This document shows positions 16,015 through 23,920 of a stretch of 32,934 bases of DNA, one piece after another (the stretch's first letter is position 1; each line of letters begins with the position of its first letter). This stretch comes from Ignavibacteria bacterium UBA2333 (GTDB lineage Bacteria; Bacteroidota; Ignavibacteria; Kapaibacteriales; Kapaibacteriaceae). The stretch covers positions 61,264-94,197 of the forward strand of contig DDUR01000086.1 in assembly GCA_002344895.1 (NCBI GenBank), given 5' to 3'. The notes below the pieces were generated by a model, which saw only the letters and a list, made by a program, of their open reading frames with translations, was not told where the DNA came from and made no database searches. The position numbers and the translations under genes were made by a program.

Positions 16015-18072
16015 ATGACCACCTACGAACATGGTATGACGCCGAGCGGAACGCTCCTCGTCGTTTCTACGCCAATCGGAAACGCCGATGACATTACACT
16101 GCGAGCGATTAAAGCGCTACAAGCAGCGGACGTTATCGTTTGTGAGGAAGAGAGAGAGGGACGGAGACTGTTACGGTCATTAGACGTAACTGCACCCGTG
16201 CAGACGCTAAACGAACATTCCAATGCTAGTGATGTTGAAGCTATCATTGGGTTGTTGAAGGACGGAAATGTTGTTGCTCTCATCAGTGATGCGGGCACGC
16301 CGTTGTTGGCTGATCCCGGACAGGGCCTTGTCCGCAGATGTATTGAGGCGGGCATCCAAATTGATGTTGTTCCCGGTGCCTCAAGTGTCCTTACGGCACT
16401 CGTCAGAAGTGGACTGGATGCATCAAGTTTTGTCTTTGCCGGTTTTGTCAGGCGTGACGACGAAGGCCGGCGCGAGGATCTGAAACGTTTGGCTCGCGAA
16501 CCTCGTACGGTAATACTTCTTGAGGCCCCGTATCGACTACGACAATTGTTAACATCGATGGCTGCGGTTCTACCTGACCGCAGATGTTACGTGGGATGTA
16601 ATCTCACGATGCCGTCAGAATCTCATCACTATGGTACAGTGGCCGACCTGGCCGCATACTTCACTGAAAAGACCTTTAAGGGCGAATTCGTTGTCTGCTT
16701 TGCAGGTGCCGATCCCTCGCCCCCTCACGGATCACCGAATACTATGCAGAATAACAACAAGGGACGCCGGTCCGACGGCGGACGACGCCCGAGTGGCGCA
16801 CAACAAAAGGGTGGGAGCGGCCGCGGTGGACAGCGGAAAGGCGGACGTTTTAAGGACGAATCCGCCGAGCAGCAGCCGGAGTCATTTGACTCTCCCACCC
16901 TGCAACCCTCAGCTCCTGCACGGAGCCCGTTCGATCCGGATTTTGACCCGTATGCGACATCAGAGGGAGAGCGCCACGAAAACACTGACAATTCTGTAGA
17001 TGCCCCCCGTGGAGGTCAACAACGTCCACGGCGCGGAGAGCGACAGCAACAATTTCAGAATCCGGATCAACAACCGCGTGAGGGTGAACGCAGAACACCT
17101 TACAGTTCAGGCGGACGCCAACAATCTTCCCGTCAAGCGCGACCAGATTCACGACCTAACGATAGACCAGACCAACGACGCAGCGATAGACCAGATCAAC
17201 GTCGCAGCGATCGACCAGATCAACGCCGTAACGATAGACCAGACCAGCGTCGATACGATCGACCAGACCAACGACGCACGGATAGACCAGATCAACGCCG
17301 TAGTGATAGACCTGATGATCGCCGCTTCGATCGCCCCGATCAACGACGGAATGATAGACCAGACTTTCGTCGAAACGATCGTCCGGACCAACGACGAAAC
17401 GACCGTCAAGATCAACGTCGAAACGACCGTCCAGACTTCCGTAGAAATGACCGTCCTGATCAACGTCAAGTAGGTAGGTCTGATCAACGTCGCAATGATC
17501 GACCTGAACGCCCAAACCAACAACAAGAGTTTCGTTGGCATGATCGCCCAGATTCGCGCCGCCCTTCGCACCAGGACGAACGTCCAGCGCGCCAAGGATC
17601 AGGTGGCAATAGGCAAGGGCGAGATGATAGAAATCGTGGCCAACACAGCCGTTCATCCCAGGGAAGTAATGCTCATCACGGGCAACGTCGTAACGACCGT
17701 TCCGGTCGTTTCCGCGGCAATGAGGGCCGCGGTTATGGACATGCCAACGGAAACGGACAACGCCGACATGTGCGTCGTGGAGATGATGACGAACCAAACT
17801 TTAATCGGGCTGACGCCAATGTGAGTGCTTTCGATCTCTTACGTGGTCGCGCAAGTCGCGGTAAGGGGCGTCAGGGGGCATACGGCGGACGCGGAAGAGG
17901 TAAGGCTAACGGCCGTGTCGGGCTCGTTACCAAAAAACGTGCTGAAAAGCTCGGACGCAGTAAGGTTTATACGAGTTCAATGTTTCTCTATAAAGAAAAT
18001 CTTGTAGAAACGAAACCTGCTGAACGGAAGCTACGTTCTCGGCGCAAAAAACCGGACTCATCAAAGGACTAA
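16015..18072 (+). CDS. rsmI: RsmI-type 16S rRNA ribose methyltransferase with a 440-residue basic repeat tail
   Basis: 685 residues against about 280 for normal RsmI. Residues 1-235 form the tetrapyrrole-methylase-like SAM enzyme: GTLLVVSTPIGNADDITLRAI, then LISDAGTPLLADPG (I90 onward), VVPGASSVLTALVRSGL and VILLEAPYRL. RsmI 2'-O-methylates C1402 of 16S rRNA. The usual AEDTR is replaced by CEEEREGRRLL, so a sister subfamily is possible. From about 244 on the protein is low-complexity: Gly/Arg/Gln-rich, then about 14 copies of DRPDQRRN, then RGG-like stretches and a Lys/Arg end. Such tails commonly bind RNA, but that is inference. The start could also be the ATG at 16036. Long open frames on the other strand here are shadows of the repeat. 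Confidence 0.85.
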   Translation: MTTYEHGMTPSGTLLVVSTPIGNADDITLRAIKALQAADVIVCEEEREGRRLLRSLDVTAPVQTLNEHSNASDVEAIIGLLKDGNVVALISDAGTPLLADPGQGLVRRCIEAGIQIDVVPGASSVLTALVRSGLDASSFVFAGFVRRDDEGRREDLKRLAREPRTVILLEAPYRLRQLLTSMAAVLPDRRCYVGCNLTMPSESHHYGTVADLAAYFTEKTFKGEFVVCFAGADPSPPHGSPNTMQNNNKGRRSDGGRRPSGAQQKGGSGRGGQRKGGRFKDESAEQQPESFDSPTLQPSAPARSPFDPDFDPYATSEGERHENTDNSVDAPRGGQQRPRRGERQQQFQNPDQQPREGERRTPYSSGGRQQSSRQARPDSRPNDRPDQRRSDRPDQRRSDRPDQRRNDRPDQRRYDRPDQRRTDRPDQRRSDRPDDRRFDRPDQRRNDRPDFRRNDRPDQRRNDRQDQRRNDRPDFRRNDRPDQRQVGRSDQRRNDRPERPNQQQEFRWHDRPDSRRPSHQDERPARQGSGGNRQGRDDRNRGQHSRSSQGSNAHHGQRRNDRSGRFRGNEGRGYGHANGNGQRRHVRRGDDDEPNFNRADANVSAFDLLRGRASRGKGRQGAYGGRGRGKANGRVGLVTKKRAEKLGRSKVYTSSMFLYKENLVETKPAERKLRSRRKKPDSSKD
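17161..17496 (+). repeat. About fourteen 24-base coding repeats (DRPDQRRN octapeptide)
   Basis: Units of 24 bases encode DRPDQRR followed by S, N, Y, T or F (residues 383-494 of the RsmI protein). Some units have D or F in place of Q. Unit length is constant, so the frame is never broken, while codons differ between units, suggesting both repeat growth and selection on the peptide. Confidence 0.9.
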
Positions 18073-18076
18073 ACCA

Positions 18077-18937
18077 ATGCGTTTTCTTGTCTTTGTCGTG
18101 GCAGCGCTTTTCGCCACAAACGCCTTCGCCCAGAATGATTCAGCAGCGACAAAAAAACGCCCATGGTATGACGATTTTCCATTCACCGAAACGATGTCTA
18201 CCAAAGGCCGAAAACCAGTGATAGGTGTTTTTGGATCCTTGTCGGATTGGAACATAGATGGATGGAATAACGCTGATGAAATGACTCCGTCCGGCAGGAT
18301 CACTCTAGGTTTTGAGCGTCGTGCGCCATCATCAACGTCGGCATCATCAATTGACAAGGTTGTATACGACGGAATCTCGCTGTCAACGTCTTTTAGCGCA
18401 GATTCGGCATCGTTTAGTGCCTTCCGCTTTGGATTTATCAACGAGACGGGATACACCTATAAGTTTGGAGACGGACCAGAAGGAATTAGTCTTCTTCAAG
18501 CTTCAAACGGTATGCAGTGGACGGTCCTTACGCACAAGGATCTTCCTGTAGACTCTGCAGAGCGCCAGCGAATTCTGGATTTTGGACAGTCAGTTCGATT
18601 TGGCTCCTCTACCGGACCTATTCTAGACCTGCGTGTTTCGGAGAACATTGCTTTCCGTGCAGGATACGAATGGCATCAAGTATATCCACGTCACCTCTTT
18701 TGGTACTGGGCAGGCAGCAGTATCATAGAAGGTATTGCCGATGCAGGTGTCACACTCTTTGTCAACGAAATTGGTGCATCAAGTCCAGCCGCTAGGCCTA
18801 TTATGCACTTCTTACTTCGTAATGCCGTTGGGCTTGGTTTTAAGGCTCTTCGTAGCAAAGACATGAACTGGCCGTTTGCAACGGCATCGCCATTGAACAT
18901 TCACACCTTTACCGTAGGCGTAAACGTCGTCTTTTAG
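18077..18937 (+). CDS. Secreted or outer-membrane protein of unknown function
   Basis: 286 residues starting 4 bases after rsmI. A clean signal peptide (MRFLVFVVAALFATNAFAQ) is followed by a Lys-rich KKRPWYDDFPF segment. The rest alternates polar and hydrophobic residues in beta-like strands (ITLGFERRA, SAFRFGFINETGYTYKFG, RFGSSTGPILDLRVSENIAFRAGYEW) and ends in VGVNVVF, a terminal aromatic residue as in many outer-membrane barrels. I do not recognise a family. A barrel or periplasmic role is inferred only from signal peptide, strand pattern and C terminus. It converges on lysA with a gap of 2 bases. Confidence 0.75.
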   Translation: MRFLVFVVAALFATNAFAQNDSAATKKRPWYDDFPFTETMSTKGRKPVIGVFGSLSDWNIDGWNNADEMTPSGRITLGFERRAPSSTSASSIDKVVYDGISLSTSFSADSASFSAFRFGFINETGYTYKFGDGPEGISLLQASNGMQWTVLTHKDLPVDSAERQRILDFGQSVRFGSSTGPILDLRVSENIAFRAGYEWHQVYPRHLFWYWAGSSIIEGIADAGVTLFVNEIGASSPAARPIMHFLLRNAVGLGFKALRSKDMNWPFATASPLNIHTFTVGVNVVF

Positions 18938-18939
18938 AC

Positions 18940-20166
18940 TTACGCCTCAGTCTGCGTTTGTAACAAGTCGTCCAGCGTCTCCCGACGCCGGATAAGGCGC
19001 GCTACTCCATCCTCAACGAGGACCTCTGCTGGTCGAAGTCGAGAGTTGTAGTTCGACGCCATTGTCATACCATATGCGCCAGCATTCTGAAAGGCGAGTA
19101 CGTCACCTTCGCGCACTTCATGCAGTTTGCGGTCCCATCCAAACGTGTCGGTCTCACAGATATAGCCAACTACGGTATAAATTCGTGGAGGACCACCTGG
19201 ATTGCTGACGTTAACAATGTGATGGTAGGCGTTATATAACATTGGACGGATGAGGTGATTAAGCCCTGTGTTTACGCCTGCAAAGACTGTGGCTGTTGTT
19301 TGTTTGACAACATTCACCGTTGCAAGAAATGTCCCAGACTCACTCACGATAAACTTGCCTGGTTCAAACCAGATTTGGAGCGGCTTTGATCTCCGTGCAT
19401 TAACCTCGTTAATTCGCGCGGACAGCTTGGAACCGAGATGGTCGATATCTGTTGCAATATCATCTGGTTTATATGGGACTTTAAATCCCGAACCAAAGTC
19501 GAGGAATTCAACATCTGGAAATGACTCGGCAATCTCAAGTAGGATGTCAGCTCCTTGTAGAAACACGTCTGCATCCAAGATGTCGCTTCCAGTATGCATG
19601 TGGAGGCCATTAACACGCATCCCGTATGTAGCAACAACACGTTGTACGTGTCGCATCTGGTGAATGCTTATGCCAAACTTCGAATCAATGTGACCGGTAC
19701 TAATTCGCTCATTTCCACCAGCCATAATGTGCGGATTGATTCGAATGCACACGGGAATTTTGCCACCGAACTCGTGTCCAAAGTGCTCGAGAACAGAGAT
19801 AGTGTCAATATTGATGTGAACACCCAGCTCAGCAGCCTGCCGGATCTCCTCAAACGAAACCATGTTTGGTGTGTAGAGAATCTCATCGGGAGTAAAACCT
19901 GCATGTAAGCCAAGATGCACTTCCTGAAGACTAACCGTATCAAGGCCCGTTCCAAGCCTGCGGACGAGGCGGAGTATCGACATGTTCGACAAGGCCTTAC
20001 AGGCATACATAAGGCGGAAGTCGATTCCGGAAAATGCCTTTTGTAATCGGCGCACTTGACGCTCGATTATGGCCGCATCATAGACATATACTGGTGTACC
20101 AGCCAATGCGACAATATCGTCGATGGCGACACCACCAATGGTGTATCGATTGTTCACGAGTTCCAT
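18940..20166 (-). CDS. lysA: Diaminopimelate decarboxylase (lysine synthesis)
   Basis: 408 residues. It is a fold-type III PLP enzyme that decarboxylates meso-diaminopimelate to L-lysine, the last step of lysine synthesis. PLP-binding lysine is K57 in LMYACKALSN. Family marks follow in order: GLDTVSLQEVHLGLHAGF, IPVCIRINPHI, HIDSKFGI, NGLHMHTGSDI, FLDFGSGFKVPY, WFEPGKFIVSESG and the partner-subunit Cys in YICETDTFG. Length matches the family (about 400-420). An arginine/ornithine-type decarboxylase relative is less likely, since CETDTF and EPGK are the DapDC pattern. No other lysine genes are in the window. Confidence 0.93.
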   Translation of the reverse strand: MELVNNRYTIGGVAIDDIVALAGTPVYVYDAAIIERQVRRLQKAFSGIDFRLMYACKALSNMSILRLVRRLGTGLDTVSLQEVHLGLHAGFTPDEILYTPNMVSFEEIRQAAELGVHINIDTISVLEHFGHEFGGKIPVCIRINPHIMAGGNERISTGHIDSKFGISIHQMRHVQRVVATYGMRVNGLHMHTGSDILDADVFLQGADILLEIAESFPDVEFLDFGSGFKVPYKPDDIATDIDHLGSKLSARINEVNARRSKPLQIWFEPGKFIVSESGTFLATVNVVKQTTATVFAGVNTGLNHLIRPMLYNAYHHIVNVSNPGGPPRIYTVVGYICETDTFGWDRKLHEVREGDVLAFQNAGAYGMTMASNYNSRLRPAEVLVEDGVARLIRRRETLDDLLQTQTEA

Positions 20167-20193
20167 AAGCCACGAAGATACGACGTGATGGCG

Positions 20194-20577
20194 TCAGCGA
20201 CGGGCGAGATGAAGACGATAGTTATCAATCTCAGCTGAGAGCCGCCGAATCACGATGCCTAGCACAACCGTGTCATCGAGATATCCAATTACCGGAAGAA
20301 AATCGGGAGTGGCATCCGTAGGTAGGACAAAGTAGAGGAGTGCACCAAGAATAACTGCACGAGATGACCATGCCAACGAAAAGGTTCGGTCTCGAACCAT
20401 TCTCGTCAGAAGGCCTACATCAGAAAGTAATGTCCTGATTGGGTGTTTCCGTCGTCGCTCAGCAAGCTTACGATCGACAAGGTCAAGAATCTCATCCTCG
20501 TCCTCCGGCGCAATTCCTTGCGTTAGCTCGTCAACGGTCAATTGTCGGTCTTTTTCCGACCGGCCATAATTGCCCAT
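20194..20577 (-). CDS. DUF1232 (YkvA-type) membrane protein
   Basis: 127 residues. An acidic/basic N-terminal half (EDEDEILDLVDRKLAERRRK) leads to the DUF1232 core, LLYFVLPTDATPDFLPVIGYLDDTVVL, one or two short membrane-associated helices with the family's P-x-D-x-x-PDFLPVIGYLDD pattern. Function unknown. Its start lies inside the end of the DUF3098 gene (40 bases overlap), and it is 27 bases before lysA on the same strand. Confidence 0.87.
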   Translation of the reverse strand: MGNYGRSEKDRQLTVDELTQGIAPEDEDEILDLVDRKLAERRRKHPIRTLLSDVGLLTRMVRDRTFSLAWSSRAVILGALLYFVLPTDATPDFLPVIGYLDDTVVLGIVIRRLSAEIDNYRLHLARR

Positions 20578-20795
20578 GGTATGATTACGCAGTAGCCGAT
20601 GACAAGAACGACCGGGGCGACGTTAACACTCAGAGGATTATCCCATCCCGACGAGATGCCAAGCGACAAGAGGACGAATCCGAGGACGATGACGCCTATG
20701 CCTGCGGCGATGTAAACATAGTTTTTACGCTCAAACGGAAGGGTCCAAACCGGTGAAGGAGCCTTCTTCGAAGTTTTAAGGGGTGACTTGGCCAT
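20538..20795 (-). CDS. DUF3098 small membrane protein
   Basis: 85 residues from ATG 20795; a longer frame exists but would begin inside the 16-mer repeat region. The sequence PFERKNYVYIAAGIGVIVLGFVLLS, then GWDNPLSVNVAPVVLVIGYCVIIPWAIM, is the two-helix DUF3098 pattern found in Bacteroidota, with PFxxxNY at the cytoplasmic edge. In relatives this gene often sits near cell-division or lipid-carrier genes; here it is between regulators and a DUF1232 gene, which it overlaps by 40 bases. Function unknown. Confidence 0.85.
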   Translation of the reverse strand: MAKSPLKTSKKAPSPVWTLPFERKNYVYIAAGIGVIVLGFVLLSLGISSGWDNPLSVNVAPVVLVIGYCVIIPWAIMAGRKKTDN

Positions 20796-20810
20796 ACCGT
20801 AAGTTACGAA

Positions 20811-20826
20811 AGGGGGCGAAAGGGGC
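20811..20826 (+). repeat. Dispersed G-rich 16-mer, copy 1
   Basis: AGGGGGCGAAAGGGGC, identical to the copy at 26822. It lies between the LuxR-type gene stop and the DUF3098 start. Confidence 0.75.
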
Positions 20827-20829
20827 GAA

Positions 20830-21270
20830 TCAAATTCTCGACGCAAGAAACGTCGTGAGATTGTCCTTTGGCGTCAATCCGAACTTCTTCCGCATCCGCT
20901 CACGGTGTTTTTCGATGCTCCGGACGCTACACTGAAAAACGGAGGCCACCTCCTTACTCGGCATTGGGATCTTCAGAAAGGCTGCCAGACGAAGCTCTGT
21001 AGGTGTCAGAGCGGGGAACTCGCGTGCAAGGTTGGTGAGAAATGGACCATGTATTGTCTCGAACACACGCTCAAATCGTTCCCATGCATCGTTTTCTGCG
21101 AGAACCGACGTGATCTCGCGAACAATTCCAACGAGTTTATTACCTACGTCAGTGGGTGCCGAGTGGGCAATGGATTGAAGTTCTTCCTGGACGTGCCGCA
21201 ACGTACTTGCGCAACGCAGATTCCGAAGGAGTTCTACCTCCGACGTTTGATCAATTGTCTGCGGTTTCAT
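20830..21270 (-). CDS. LuxR-type helix-turn-helix regulator
   Basis: 146 residues. The C-terminal 60 residues form a GerE/LuxR-type DNA-binding domain: LTPTELRLAAFLKIPMPSKE, VASVFQCSVRSIEKHRERMR and KKFGL. The sequence SIEKHRERMRKKFGL is the usual recognition helix region. The N-terminal 85 residues are helical (LRHVQEELQSIAHSA, FERVFETIHGPFLTNL) with no receiver domain or membrane anchor. This layout occurs at the end of Bacteroidota sensory regulators, so it may respond to an unseen partner. It overlaps the upstream Crp-like gene by 4 bases (ATGA), so the two are made together. Confidence 0.85.
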   Translation of the reverse strand: MKPQTIDQTSEVELLRNLRCASTLRHVQEELQSIAHSAPTDVGNKLVGIVREITSVLAENDAWERFERVFETIHGPFLTNLAREFPALTPTELRLAAFLKIPMPSKEVASVFQCSVRSIEKHRERMRKKFGLTPKDNLTTFLASRI

Positions 21271-21905
21271 GGAGACTCTCCTTGTCTGTTCACGAATTGA
21301 TAGCCATCGTCGTTCGATTGGATACTACCATTCGTTTGTAGTGATTGCAACGTTTTCCCAAGAATGGGAGCTGGGCACCCCGTCATAAGTTCTAATAGCG
21401 GCAAGTCAATTCGATACGAATAGTTTCCGTTGTGATCTTCTAGATTATTTACGATTTCACGAAGCACAAACAAGAGAGTCGAACGAAGATCCTGCCACTG
21501 CCAAGCATCACACATGCGTTCTGCTTGCCGTGCTGCCTTCGCCAAATCCGTCATCATCTTCGAGGCGAATTCTGGATCAAGGGCGAGCAATTCAAGTGCG
21601 ACGTGCCGATCCATCTCGCGTAAAACGGTCGTGACTAACGCTGTGGCCCGTGAACCGCGTCGCGGAGATTTCGCGAGTGTGCGATATCCAAATACGGTGC
21701 CTGGACCGTGGATTGCAACGGCAAAGCTCCGGCCATTTCCTTCGCTCCGCGTTTCCACAATGGTACCATGTTCAACGATGTAGATACTCGTCGCAACATC
21801 ATCTGCGTGATATAGGTCTTCCCCAACATCCAGTGACCGTCGGGGTGATGTTGCAAACGCGTCGAGTGTTGCCTGATGGGGTGCGATGGGACGAATGGAG
21901 ATCAT
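21267..21905 (-). CDS. Crp/Fnr-family regulator, cNMP-binding-like domain
   Basis: 212 residues from ATG 21905; a TTG four codons upstream is possible. Residues 10-110 form the beta-roll sensor domain (GEDLYHADDVATSIYIVEHG, GPGTVFGYRTL). The long dimer helix follows, then a C-terminal HTH region (LPLLELMTGCPAPILGKTLQSLQTNGSI). The effector-binding loop is not the cAMP-binding RxGE type, so the signal is unknown. This is a divergent member, shorter in the HTH than the neighbour at 21955. It overlaps the LuxR-type gene by 4 bases. Confidence 0.83.
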   Translation of the reverse strand: MISIRPIAPHQATLDAFATSPRRSLDVGEDLYHADDVATSIYIVEHGTIVETRSEGNGRSFAVAIHGPGTVFGYRTLAKSPRRGSRATALVTTVLREMDRHVALELLALDPEFASKMMTDLAKAARQAERMCDAWQWQDLRSTLLFVLREIVNNLEDHNGNYSYRIDLPLLELMTGCPAPILGKTLQSLQTNGSIQSNDDGYQFVNRQGESP

Positions 21906-21921
21906 GTACCACCGCAATGTG

Positions 21922-21937
21922 GCCCCTTTTACCCCCT
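21922..21937 (-). repeat. Dispersed G-rich 16-mer, copy 2
   Basis: The minus strand reads AGGGGGTAAAAGGGGC, two mismatches from copy 1. It lies in the 49-base gap between the two Crp/Fnr-type genes, 16 bases before the downstream ATG. Confidence 0.65.
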
Positions 21938-21954
21938 TCAGACAATGACAATTG

Positions 21955-22674
21955 TCAGTCGACGAGATTAGCAGCAGCTACGAGACCACGAAGATTTTTT
22001 ACGCGGATACGACGACCTTCGGTTTCAATGAGTTCTTCATTCTTCAGATCCGTTAGCATACGGATAACACTTTCGGGCGCTGTACCAACGATATCTGCGA
22101 TTTCTTCGCGCGTAAGTGTCATGTTTAACGTCTTCCCATCGGCTTCGTAACCAAACGTTTCCCGCAGAATGAGCAGTGCTTCGGCAACGCGTTCACGAAC
22201 CGATTTACGTGCGATTTCTACAACACGACGCTCGGTGTCCTCCAACTCATGCGAAAGAATTTGAAGAAGTCGCAAGGTCAGGTGTGTGTTCTCGCGAACA
22301 AGACGAAAGATTATTTCGCGTGGGACAAAACAGAGACTTGCTGTATCCACGGCAGTCGCAGAGTAACTATAGGGGGAGTCTGAAACAAGTGCAGCATATC
22401 CGAGGCTATCTCCTGGCCCAGCAAATCGGATAATCTGCTCGCGGCCATCTGGTCCATTTCGCGTGACCTTTAGATGTCCGGAATGGATACAATAGATACC
22501 TCGAGGGTGTTCGTCCTGACGAATGATTGCGTCGCCCTTGTCAATTCTCGTACAGGTTTTAACCGAGGTTACCTCTTCGGTCTCTAAAACCGTCAACGCG
22601 GCAAACACTCCCGAAAGCCGCGTCCCGCAGGAAGCACAATCAGCTTCAACGACGGGTAGTAAATGTTTTTGCAT
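21955..22674 (-). CDS. Crp/Fnr-family regulator with N-terminal CxxC
   Basis: 239 residues from ATG 22674. The frame is open far upstream but that part is antisense to the DsbA gene. MQKHLLPVVEADCASCGTRL carries C13-x-x-C16, with C41 and C62 further on. The sensor domain follows (GDAIIRQDEHPRGIYCIHSG, FAGPGDSLGYAALV), then a clear Crp-type HTH (LTREEIADIVGTAPESVIRM, LTDLKNEELIETEGRRIRVKN). Regulators of this shape in Bacteroidota often answer to oxygen, nitric oxide or redox state. An iron-sulfur cluster as in FNR is only possible, since the Cys spacing differs from FNR. It may act on the divergent DsbA-family gene. Confidence 0.87.
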   Translation of the reverse strand: MQKHLLPVVEADCASCGTRLSGVFAALTVLETEEVTSVKTCTRIDKGDAIIRQDEHPRGIYCIHSGHLKVTRNGPDGREQIIRFAGPGDSLGYAALVSDSPYSYSATAVDTASLCFVPREIIFRLVRENTHLTLRLLQILSHELEDTERRVVEIARKSVRERVAEALLILRETFGYEADGKTLNMTLTREEIADIVGTAPESVIRMLTDLKNEELIETEGRRIRVKNLRGLVAAANLVD

Positions 22675-22805
22675 GTCAATGGTCCTCGGTCGAGCTCTCG
22701 GGACGCAAACTAGGGATTTCCTACGTACATAAATAGTGACAACATCACGTAAACTACGGCATTCATCCCCTGCGAATCGGGAGAGATTTCCGTACGTTCG
22801 AATGT
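22675..22805. promoter_or_regulatory. Divergent intergenic region of the Fnr-like and DsbA-family genes
   Basis: These 131 bases must hold promoters in both directions. A near-match TAGTTTG (one base short of TAnnTTTG) lies on the minus strand at about 22706-22712. No Crp/Fnr-type palindrome such as TTGAT-N4-ATCAA is seen. Confidence 0.35.
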
Positions 22806-23453
22806 ATGGAAACAGCCTTACGCATTGTATACCTACAGGACACGCTCTGCGGCTGGTGTTATGGGTTCTCTCCTCAGGTACAACAACTTCAGCAACATTA
22901 TTCGGGTGTAGTCCCCATCGATGTCGTCGCTGGAGGAATGATTCGCGGTTCAAGGGTAGGTACCATAGCAGACGTGGCACCGTATATAAAGACTGCATAC
23001 CGTCGTGTTGAGGAAACCACAGGTGTGCGATTTGGTGAGCCATTCCTCGAGAATCTCCATGCAGAGGCTTCGCTTGTTCTTGATAGTGTGGTACCTGCGC
23101 GTGCAATCGTTACTGCAAAGCGAATAGCACAAGAACACGTTCTCAACATTTCACATGACCTTCAGGCAGCAATCTATCGTGATGGTCTCGACATTACGCA
23201 GGAAAAAACGTATCGATTTGTTGTGAATCGTTATGGCATCAACACTGATATCTTCCTTCAAGAAATGTTTTCGGATGAAGTTACAGCAGGTGTTGAAGAG
23301 GAGTTCGCGTTGACAGAGGCACTCGGTGTAACCGGGTTTCCTACTGTTATAGCCCTTGCTGGTTATGAAGGGTGGATGGTAGCACAGGGATTTGACACGG
23401 CAGAGAATATGATTCCACGAATTGACGCAGTCTTGCGGGAGACAGGAGCATGA
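22806..23453 (+). CDS. DsbA-family thiol oxidoreductase
   Basis: 215 residues. The N terminus MET-ALRIVYLQDTLCGWCYGFSP has the thioredoxin-fold active site C15-G-W-C18. The inserted helical domain follows, then the cis-proline loop in GVTGFPTVIAL. There is no signal peptide, so it is probably cytoplasmic, closer to the FrnE-like DsbA group than to periplasmic DsbA. Its substrate is unknown. It overlaps the DinB-family gene by 4 bases and starts divergently from a Cys-containing Crp/Fnr regulator, which suggests, but does not prove, redox control. Confidence 0.87.
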   Translation: METALRIVYLQDTLCGWCYGFSPQVQQLQQHYSGVVPIDVVAGGMIRGSRVGTIADVAPYIKTAYRRVEETTGVRFGEPFLENLHAEASLVLDSVVPARAIVTAKRIAQEHVLNISHDLQAAIYRDGLDITQEKTYRFVVNRYGINTDIFLQEMFSDEVTAGVEEEFALTEALGVTGFPTVIALAGYEGWMVAQGFDTAENMIPRIDAVLRETGA

Positions 23454-23920
23454 CGCACAACACCGAGTTTATCGTTGAGCTTGAAACAGTTCACGCTGGA
23501 GACCCCTGGCATGGGGCGAACACCATGCACATACTGAGTCGTGTACCATTCAGTCTGGTAAATACGAGACATGACGTGTACAATCACACAATAGCTGAGC
23601 TTTTACGACACATGATTGTGTGGAAGACATTCGTTATAAGAATGTTGGATGGTGACACGGACTACCGTATTGAACTCAACACGGATCAAGACTGGCCACC
23701 CACCAACATCGTAACACAGGATGAGTGGGCGTCGCTCATAAAAGAGTTTGATGACGTCCATCACGAACTTGTCGACTCGGTCCGCACCTTTTCTCATGCT
23801 AAACTCGACGAGCATGTGGGATTTCGGCCATTCACATATCGATTTCTTCTTCATGGCATTACGCACCATGAAATTTATCACGGCGGACAGATTGCTCTTC
23901 TCACAAAGGTCCTAGGTTAA
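23450..23920 (+). CDS. DinB-family protein (four-helix metal-binding)
   Basis: 156 residues. DinB/YfiT-like proteins are four-helix bundles with a three-His metal site. The likely ligands are H54 in LLRHMIVWK and H140 and H144 in THHEIYHGGQIALL, the family's HxxxH. Some relatives act as mycothiol- or bacillithiol-dependent transferases; others are uncharacterised, so the activity here is unknown. The gene is coupled to the DsbA-family gene (ATGA), and its stop overlaps the convergent barrel gene by 4 bases. Confidence 0.85.
   Translation: MTHNTEFIVELETVHAGDPWHGANTMHILSRVPFSLVNTRHDVYNHTIAELLRHMIVWKTFVIRMLDGDTDYRIELNTDQDWPPTNIVTQDEWASLIKEFDDVHHELVDSVRTFSHAKLDEHVGFRPFTYRFLLHGITHHEIYHGGQIALLTKVLG

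Noticed and set aside
17149..17797. Long minus-strand open frames (148 and 213 residues)
   Set aside because: They are mirror images of the DRPDQRRN coding repeat, low-complexity, with no domain; the + strand RsmI frame explains the region.
22675..23106. Long N-terminal extension of the Cys-containing Crp/Fnr regulator
   Set aside because: It is antisense to the DsbA-family gene and the family starts normally at the ATG 22674.
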